This document shows positions 29,401 to 34,455 of a stretch of DNA of 34,455 nt, in pieces. The notes under the pieces are model-generated. The model made no database searches. It was given only the letters and a program-made list of their open reading frames with translations, and had not been told where the DNA came from. The DNA is taken from positions 300,216-334,670 of the forward strand of contig NW_003546307.1 in the NCBI RefSeq assembly GCF_000090795.2, in the 5' to 3' direction. A program made the translations under genes and the position numbers. Origin of the DNA: Amphimedon queenslandica (Eukaryota > Porifera > Demospongiae > Haplosclerida > Niphatidae). The stretch's first letter is position 1, and every line of letters begins with the position of its first letter.

Positions 29401-32257
29401 TTAAAAGTGCAAGGTCTGTGGTTTCTGTTGCTGTTATGTCACCATGACATCATTGCAGTCCATCTTTGTATGTATACATATTGAATGACACGTACAATAA
29501 TAGTGTTAGCTGATGTACCCCTTAGCTATTATGAAATAATACTGGTATGTGTATGGATTTGCTCTATGGCCAGTATGGTATTCAGCTCGTGTAGCTCTAA
29601 ATTACACTTGTTTATGGATTAATGGTATATTATTATGCTGAATGTGAATGTTGTTAATGTTTATTTGTGTTTATGCGAGGAGGTTATTGGGTATAACTTT
29701 GTTAGTATTTAGTTGATTCTTTGCTGTCACTGGTCTGCCTCATTTCCTGTGATACTCAGCTAAAGTTTGACAACTTACTACATAACCTCTTAATGAATAT
29801 AGGAAGACTGTCTGCCTGTGACACTCACTGTTAGATGGTGACATTAAATATATAGAGCTGTAGATTTAGCACTACATGTACAGTAGGTACTGTATATTAT
29901 GTTAAAATCATTCCACTTTATTAAAAGATATTTTGTAATCTCATTCAACCTCCAAAGATACATGTACATGTATGTATAATGATTTTTATTATTCATTTCC
30001 AGCTGAAGCACCTCCTCCAACAGCATCACCTCCTACACCCAAAGAAAGTGCCACACCTCCTCCTCCCCCTCCTTCCCCTCCCTCTGCTCCTCCTCCTCCT
30101 TCTGCCCCTTCTGCTGCTGGTCCTATACCAACTACGCCTCCCCCACCTCCTCCTTTACCAAGTACATCCTCTTTTCTATTTCTTTTTCAAATCTACAATG
30201 TATTTGCACCAGCTGCATCATGACAATTTAATTTTTAACTTTTAAAATTTTCTAATTTTGTAGCAATGCCATTAGGTAATATTCCTCCTCCTCCTCCTCT
30301 TCCGTCATTTTCTGCTCCCTCTCAGTCTGTGGGTGTGGTCAGTCGTTCGGAGAAAAGAGTAAGGAACTGATGACTATTATAATATAGAAATCATTTTTAT
30401 CATTTCTGCAGTTGTAATGTTAAAATTTTTAATAACTTTGCAATTATTAGCAAATTAATACAGTATGTACATGTACATGTACTTCTATCTTTAATAAACT
30501 TAGATGTACATGTATGATTATTAACTTTTGTTTTTCATGTCAATCCTTCTCTCTCTCTCTCTCTCTCTTTGTTTCCAGACAAAGATGTCAAGGATGAGAC
30601 AGAGGATAGCCGAGAGGCTCAAGGAGGCACAGAATGTCAATGCAATGCTCACCACTTTCAACGAAGTGGACATGTCTAGCGTCATTGAGCTTAGGAAGAA
30701 GTTTCAAGACGCATTTGTAAAGAAGCATGGTATCAAGCTTGGATTCATGTCGCCATTTGTAAAGGCAGCTTGCTCAGCACTTGAGGATCAACCAGTAGTA
30801 AATGCAGGTTATTAGTCTTTTCTTAATTTAAATTACAGCACACGTAATTATTATAAAAAATTTTTTACACTTATTAAATTTTTATGGGTTATTGCTATTG
30901 ATCAAAAATGATCAAAATTTCATGTGTCTTTGTGTATCCTTATTATAGTTATTGATAATAATGAAATCATCTATAGAGATTACATTGATATCAGTGTTGC
31001 AGTAGCTACACCAAAGGTAACAGCAGTGCAGTATTTTATACTCATTTATTAGTTCGTTTATTTAATTCACATGCAGGGTTTAGTTGTTCCTGTTGTAAGA
31101 AATGTCAATGTTATGAATTATGCTGACATTGAAAAAGAGATTGCAAGCCTGGGACAAAAGGTATTTTCTGATGCTTTTTGATGTATTTATGCTGTTCAGA
31201 AAGTTTGGGACAATTCTGACTTTAATTTTTTGAGTTATGTCCATTTTAAAAATGAGCCAATTTCTGAAAAATGCCCAATGCTATAGCCCATGGTTTTTTC
31301 CGAAAAATAGCTCCGAAATCACCCCCCATTTTTATTACATTTTCTGATACATATTGATGTCCTTATGCTATCTAGAAAGTTTGAGCCAATTCCGACTTAG
31401 ATTTTTCGAGTTATGGCCATTTTTTAAAAACTCCAAATTTCTGAAAAGTACCCAAGGCTATAGCCCATGGTTTTTTCCGAAAAATGGCTCCGAAATTACC
31501 CCCAGTTTTTATTACATTTTCTGATACATATTGACGTCCTTATGCTATGTAGAAAGTTTGAGCCAATTTTGACTTAAATTTTTTGAGTTATGGCCATGTT
31601 TTAAAAACTCCAAATTTCTGAAAAGTACCCAAGGCTATAGCCCATGGTTTTTTCCGAAAAATGGCTCCGAAATCACTCCCCATTTTTATTACATTTTCTG
31701 ATACATATTGACGTCCTTATGCTATCTAGAAAGTTTGAGCCAATTTTGACTTAAATTTTTCCAGTTATAGCCATTTGAAATGTTGTATAAAGTTTGTGCC
31801 ATTTTTTAAACTTTTGGTAGTGCCTATAAGTATACTTATACATGCCTCATGATTTTCCTTTTCTGTACAGGCAAGAGATGTGCATTGGCAGTAGAGGATA
31901 TGGATGGAGGTACTTTCACTATCAGTAACGGAGGAGTGTATGGCTCAATGTTTGGTACACCAATCATTAATCCACCACAGTCAGCCATACTGGGCATGCA
32001 CGGGGTCTTTGATAGACCTGTTGCTATTGAAGGAAAAGTAAGCCCTGTTATTATTAATCGAAAATAAACATAATAGAAATTGTCACATTATTTTCGATAG
32101 TAATACAATTAATATTTTACAGGTTGAGATTCGCCCAATGATGTATATAGCACTAACCTATGATCATAGATTAATTGATGGTCGTGAAGCTGTGCTCTTC
32201 CTTAGGAAAATCAAGTCAGGAGTTGAAGACCCACGCAGTCTGTTATTAGACCTTTAG
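26460..32257 (+). CDS. DLST: DLST, dihydrolipoyl succinyltransferase (E2 of 2-oxoglutarate dehydrogenase), 5' exon missing
   Basis: The mitochondrial E2 core enzyme, which moves succinyl groups from lipoate to CoA. Exons: 26460-26554, 27216-27290, 28361-28416, 28998-29106, 30003-30161, 30264-30358, 30579-30807, 30949-31016, 31077-31160, 31876-32037 and 32123-32257 (about 422 codons; human 453 residues). The first listed exon is a basic, Ser-rich presequence ([12 protein letters not shown]). The lipoyl domain runs from [18 protein letters not shown] and carries the lipoyl lysine in EIETDK. A very proline-rich linker follows (30003-30358), with no E3-binding domain, as in other animals. The catalytic domain starts [17 protein letters not shown] and ends with [12 protein letters not shown], holding the active-site histidine. 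The start codon exon was not found. One acceptor (31876) is chosen only to keep the frame. Confidence 0.93.
27291..30002. other. Long DLST introns with many TACATGTA motifs
   Basis: Three introns (27291-28360, 28417-28997 and 29107-30002), far longer than the typical 40-80 nt here. They contain no reading frame of note. They are rich in the self-complementary hexamers ACATGT and TGTACA, with a dense cluster at 29113-29149. Confidence 0.5.
31190..31780. repeat. 177-bp tandem array in DLST intron
   Basis: The cores CTATAGCCCATGG occur at 31281, 31458 and 31635, exactly 177 bp apart, with a diverged partial unit before the first. The units match those in XPO1 intron 25 and lie in the same orientation relative to transcription of the host gene. 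The array ends about 95 bp before the DLST acceptor whose frame is problematic. Confidence 0.92.
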
Positions 32258-32559
32258 ATGTAATTGTATGTGGACTGTATACTATATGTTTAATGGAGTG
32301 TACATGTACACACACGCTATACAATAATAAATAGAAATGATGTATACCAATGGTTCTTTTATGTGTGTGCAATGTACATTAATAGTAGCTTCATATTAAT
32401 ATTGAGTTACTATCACTCAGAGAGAATTACGGCAGCCTTTTGCGCTTTCATTTCTTCAAACAAATACGCAGTACCTATTCTTTTACAATCAAAATTAAAT
32501 TGTGAACAAAGTTGTCATTTAATGTATGTATAGATGGTGTACTGTACACGATTGTGAGT
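32258..32559. terminator. Convergent 3' region with DLST poly(A) signal
   Basis: The 3' flanks of DLST (+) and the CCDC167-like gene (-). An AATAAA hexamer at 32326-32331, 69 bp past the DLST stop, is a good polyadenylation signal. Nothing else is recognised. Confidence 0.5.
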
Positions 32560-33089
32560 TTAATTTTCTGATTTCTTGTTCTGTTTGAGAGGAGACATGA
32601 TGAATACATAAAATAGTATCAGGATTATGAATATAAATATAGCCGCTAGTGTCGTTTTTCTGTTCTCCTTTCTCAAATGAGCCAGCTTGCTTTCTAGTTT
32701 TGAAAAATACAAAACATGAACTACACGCTCAATATAGTACATGTAGCTAAATGATTATTAGGCTCAGTACTTTACTCTGCTTAGTTTATGGCTAAGGTTT
32801 GTTGCAATACCTTTCTCCTCCACGTCTGCTTTTAGTGTTTCGGCTATTTTGTACAATATTCTCCTGCAAAAGAGGCTGAAATATGATCTACAGGCATCAT
32901 TTTTTAAATCTCTAACCTGTCTGGCTCATTTGTAACCGATTTGAGTTGATTATCAATATCATCTAGTTGTATCTTAAAAGCTGCTGTCTCCTTCTCCAAA
33001 CGACTAATCTGAAATATACTACATTGTAGCTGCACATGGCAGTCTTGTTTCAAGCTCACCTGACCAACTATTGTTGTAGCAGCAGACAT
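32560..33089 (-). CDS. CCDC167: CCDC167-like coiled-coil tail-anchored protein
   Basis: A small protein of 102 residues from four exons (transcription order 33089-33060, 33008-32917, 32863-32811, 32693-32560), all in phase. Exon 1 encodes MSAATTIVGQ. A coiled coil follows (ISRLEKETAAFKIQLDDIDN, then KIAETLKADVEEKESKL), then LAHLRKENRKTTLAAIFIF, which begins the C-terminal membrane helix. Human CCDC167 (97 residues) has the same coiled coil, the same LRQENRK motif and a single C-terminal TM segment. The function of the family is not established. The last 13 or so residues after the TM helix are polar (SPLKQNKKSEN) and longer than in human. The acceptor at 32693/32694 is chosen by phase and similarity. 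Confidence 0.8.
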
Positions 33090-33237
33090 GATGATGACAT
33101 AGATATTAGAGTAAATATGATGATGATTGCTGCTTCAGCCACACCCATTTATTTTTTATTATTAGGGACAGTTTTTTATTATTAGTATTTATAGTATAAT
33201 TTTTGATTAAAAGACAAGATATAACTGAATATAATAC

Positions 33238-33649
33238 CTACATTTCGTCATAACATTGTAATGGGAAAAGTGCAGTTACATTAAGTGCAGTTAGATCTAC
33301 ATTATCATTGTCAGAATGATCATCGTCAATCTTGATAGTTTCATTGGATATCTCTTGTTGCTTTGCATGTATTTCCTCCAACTACAAAGATAACAGTATA
33401 AAGGTAGAATCAGCCTCAACCCAACCATTACTCTTTGTGTAAGTCTTTCCTTGATGACATTTTTCACAAGTTTCCTTTTTTTCAAAAGCTCATACTGCAT
33501 ACATCAGTTCTTCTGACTTTAAAATTACCTCTTCCAATACTCTGTAAAGGATTGAACGTAGCCTTTTTATAACTATACAGAGCTGTTTACGTTTCCGAGC
33601 TATTTTCTGAGTCAGAGTCTGAGCCTTTAGTAGTACCACTCTCTTCCAT
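33238..33649 (-). CDS. Unrecognised small acidic coiled-coil protein
   Basis: I do not recognise this gene. Four exons in phase (33649-33591, 33541-33529, 33494-33432, 33381-33238) encode 92 residues. The N-terminus is acidic and serine-rich (MEESGTTKGSDSDSENSSE). A 13-nt microexon contributes VLEE. A strongly basic helix follows (YELLKKRKLVKNVIKERLTQ), then LEEIHAKQQEISNETIKIDD, probably one long coiled coil. An Asp/Asn-rich segment and a hydrophobic C-terminus (ALNVTALFPLQCYDEM) end it. The pattern suits a nuclear or complex-associated small subunit, but nothing in the sequence fixes a function. The 3' end is 148 bp upstream of the CCDC167-like start on the same strand. The start is 192 bp from that of the divergent SRCR gene. 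Exon structure is supported only by splice sites and phase. Confidence 0.55.
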
Positions 33650-33841
33650 TTTTAAAGCTAACAGCCTAGCATACTAGCAGCACCGCCAAAACATAGGCGT
33701 GGTTTCCAGAATTTCATTAATATCATTATTATTCATAGACATCGAACAACAAAAGCGCAGTGGCGCAAAAAATGGCCCAAGTACTGATTCTTTCTACTAT
33801 TATATCGATTTGGAATTATAGCAACCTGCAGGTCCTTGCTT
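33650..33841. promoter_or_regulatory. Divergent promoter interval
   Basis: 192 bp separate two divergent start codons. It contains GGCGTGGTT at 33696-33704, like the GGCGTGGTC motifs upstream of XPO1 and the semaphorin gene. A second plus-strand ATG lies at 33772 but its frame soon meets a stop. Promoter role is inferred. Confidence 0.4.
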
Positions 33842-34455
33842 ATGGCATTTGCAGTGCTCATTCTAGGTCTTTGCTCTGGCCTAGCTCAGGCTTTTTTTCA
33901 TGACTGCTCAGAACCTGGTGCTCAAGTTATTACATTAGAGAGGAAGAGCATTGCATTGATAGATGATGTTGGTTATTATTATTCTGCTGCAGTCTACATG
34001 TGTCACAACAATGAGTACATACCAGTTTGCTCTAATGCAATACGGTCATTTGAGGCAGCCTTAGTGTGCTCTACTACATTAGATCTGTATGCAACTAATG
34101 GTATGTTAAGTGAAAGATACATGCACCAATTTCATATTTAATTTTAACAGTTCCTGGAGTTGCAATTGGCAATTTATCAGACTATCAGCCAGATAAATAT
34201 AGAGGGCCTTACTACAAAAATGTGACGTGTCTGGGAAATAAAATAGATCCAAGCCTTTGTCATGTTGAGGTTGGTTATGATAACAGGTCATGCAGAGGTC
34301 ATGGTGGGGTTGCTGTTGTTTCATGCTTCACTGAAGGTAGGTATTTCAATTTTGGCTTTTACATTGATCATTTTTTCTTAAATCTAGGTTGTGAGGAGTC
34401 CCTAGTAAGCATTGATAGTACAGTATCATCACTATCATATGATTATTATAATGGA
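33842..34455 (+). CDS. SRCR-domain receptor, N-terminal part (runs off window)
   Basis: The start of a secreted or membrane receptor. Exons: 33842-34100, 34151-34336, and 34388 to the window end, in phase. The signal peptide is MAFAVLILGLCSGLAQAF. The first domain looks like a scavenger receptor cysteine-rich (SRCR) fold: VYMCHNNEYIPVCSNA, then EAALVCSTTLDLYA (resembling the SRCR pattern V-x-x-x-N-x-x-W/Y-G-x-V-C and A-x-V-x-C), then NVTCLGNKIDPSLC and ending GHGGVAVVSC. This spacing of cysteines is typical, though tryptophan is missing at the usual place. SRCR proteins are greatly expanded in sponges and serve as pattern-recognition or adhesion receptors in other animals. The start at 33842 is the first ATG followed by a signal peptide. 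Remaining domains lie beyond the window. Confidence 0.65.

Noticed and set aside
29979..30245. Leucine-rich frame across the DLST proline tract
   Set aside because: It is the +1 frame of CCT repeats; the in-phase DLST exon explains the sequence.
33772..33841. Alternative upstream start for the SRCR gene
   Set aside because: Its frame does not continue into the SRCR domain without an extra intron, whereas 33842 is followed at once by a signal peptide.
1..34455. tRNA or rRNA genes
   Set aside because: Reading both strands by eye I saw no cloverleaf with conserved A/B boxes and no rRNA core sequence; a covariance search would be needed to exclude small RNAs.

Overview
The window looks like nuclear DNA of a demosponge, most like Amphimedon queenslandica. 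It is AT-rich and gene-dense, most genes are split by very short GT-AG introns (often 40-80 nt), and animal-specific families (striatin, a CRIM1-like IGFBP/VWC protein, a semaphorin-type receptor) sit beside ordinary eukaryotic housekeeping genes. Two sponge-style intronless 7TM receptors and an SRCR-type receptor support this. All identifications come from reading translations; no database search was possible.

Layout. Positions 189-824 (+) are the 3' end of striatin. 1100-2563 (+) is prefoldin subunit 5. 2666-3145 (-) is ATG10, head-to-head with a theta-like glutathione S-transferase at 3234-4094 (+). 4312-4488 (-) is a small DMAC1/TMEM261-like membrane protein, divergent from ABCD4 at 4594-8428 (+, 22 exons). 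8921-11206 (+) is a CRIM1-like single-pass protein with a TATA box. 11390-12514 and 12871-14007 (+) are two tandem intronless 7TM receptors. 14356-22066 (-) is exportin-1/CRM1 in 29 coding exons. 22878-25298 (-) is an intronless transmembrane semaphorin. 26460-32257 (+) is DLST, the E2 subunit of 2-oxoglutarate dehydrogenase, whose first exon I could not place. 32560-33089 (-) is CCDC167-like. 33238-33649 (-) is an unrecognised small charged protein. From 33842 (+) to the window end is the start of an SRCR-type receptor.

The genes do not form one pathway. They are a mixed neighbourhood of housekeeping functions (protein folding, autophagy conjugation, cobalamin transport, nuclear export, TCA cycle) and surface receptors. 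Several pairs are divergent with only about 90-190 bp between start codons, so shared promoters are likely.

The most interesting structure is non-coding. A repeat superfamily with a short palindromic core lies in five introns of four unrelated genes. It occurs as 186-bp tandem arrays, 177-bp tandem arrays and one large fold-back copy of about 317 bp. Other notable points are a sharply bounded gene-conversion-like patch between the two receptors, an XPO1 intron triplicated together with its splice sites, two GC-AG introns supported by reading frame, and a reading-frame problem at one DLST exon junction.
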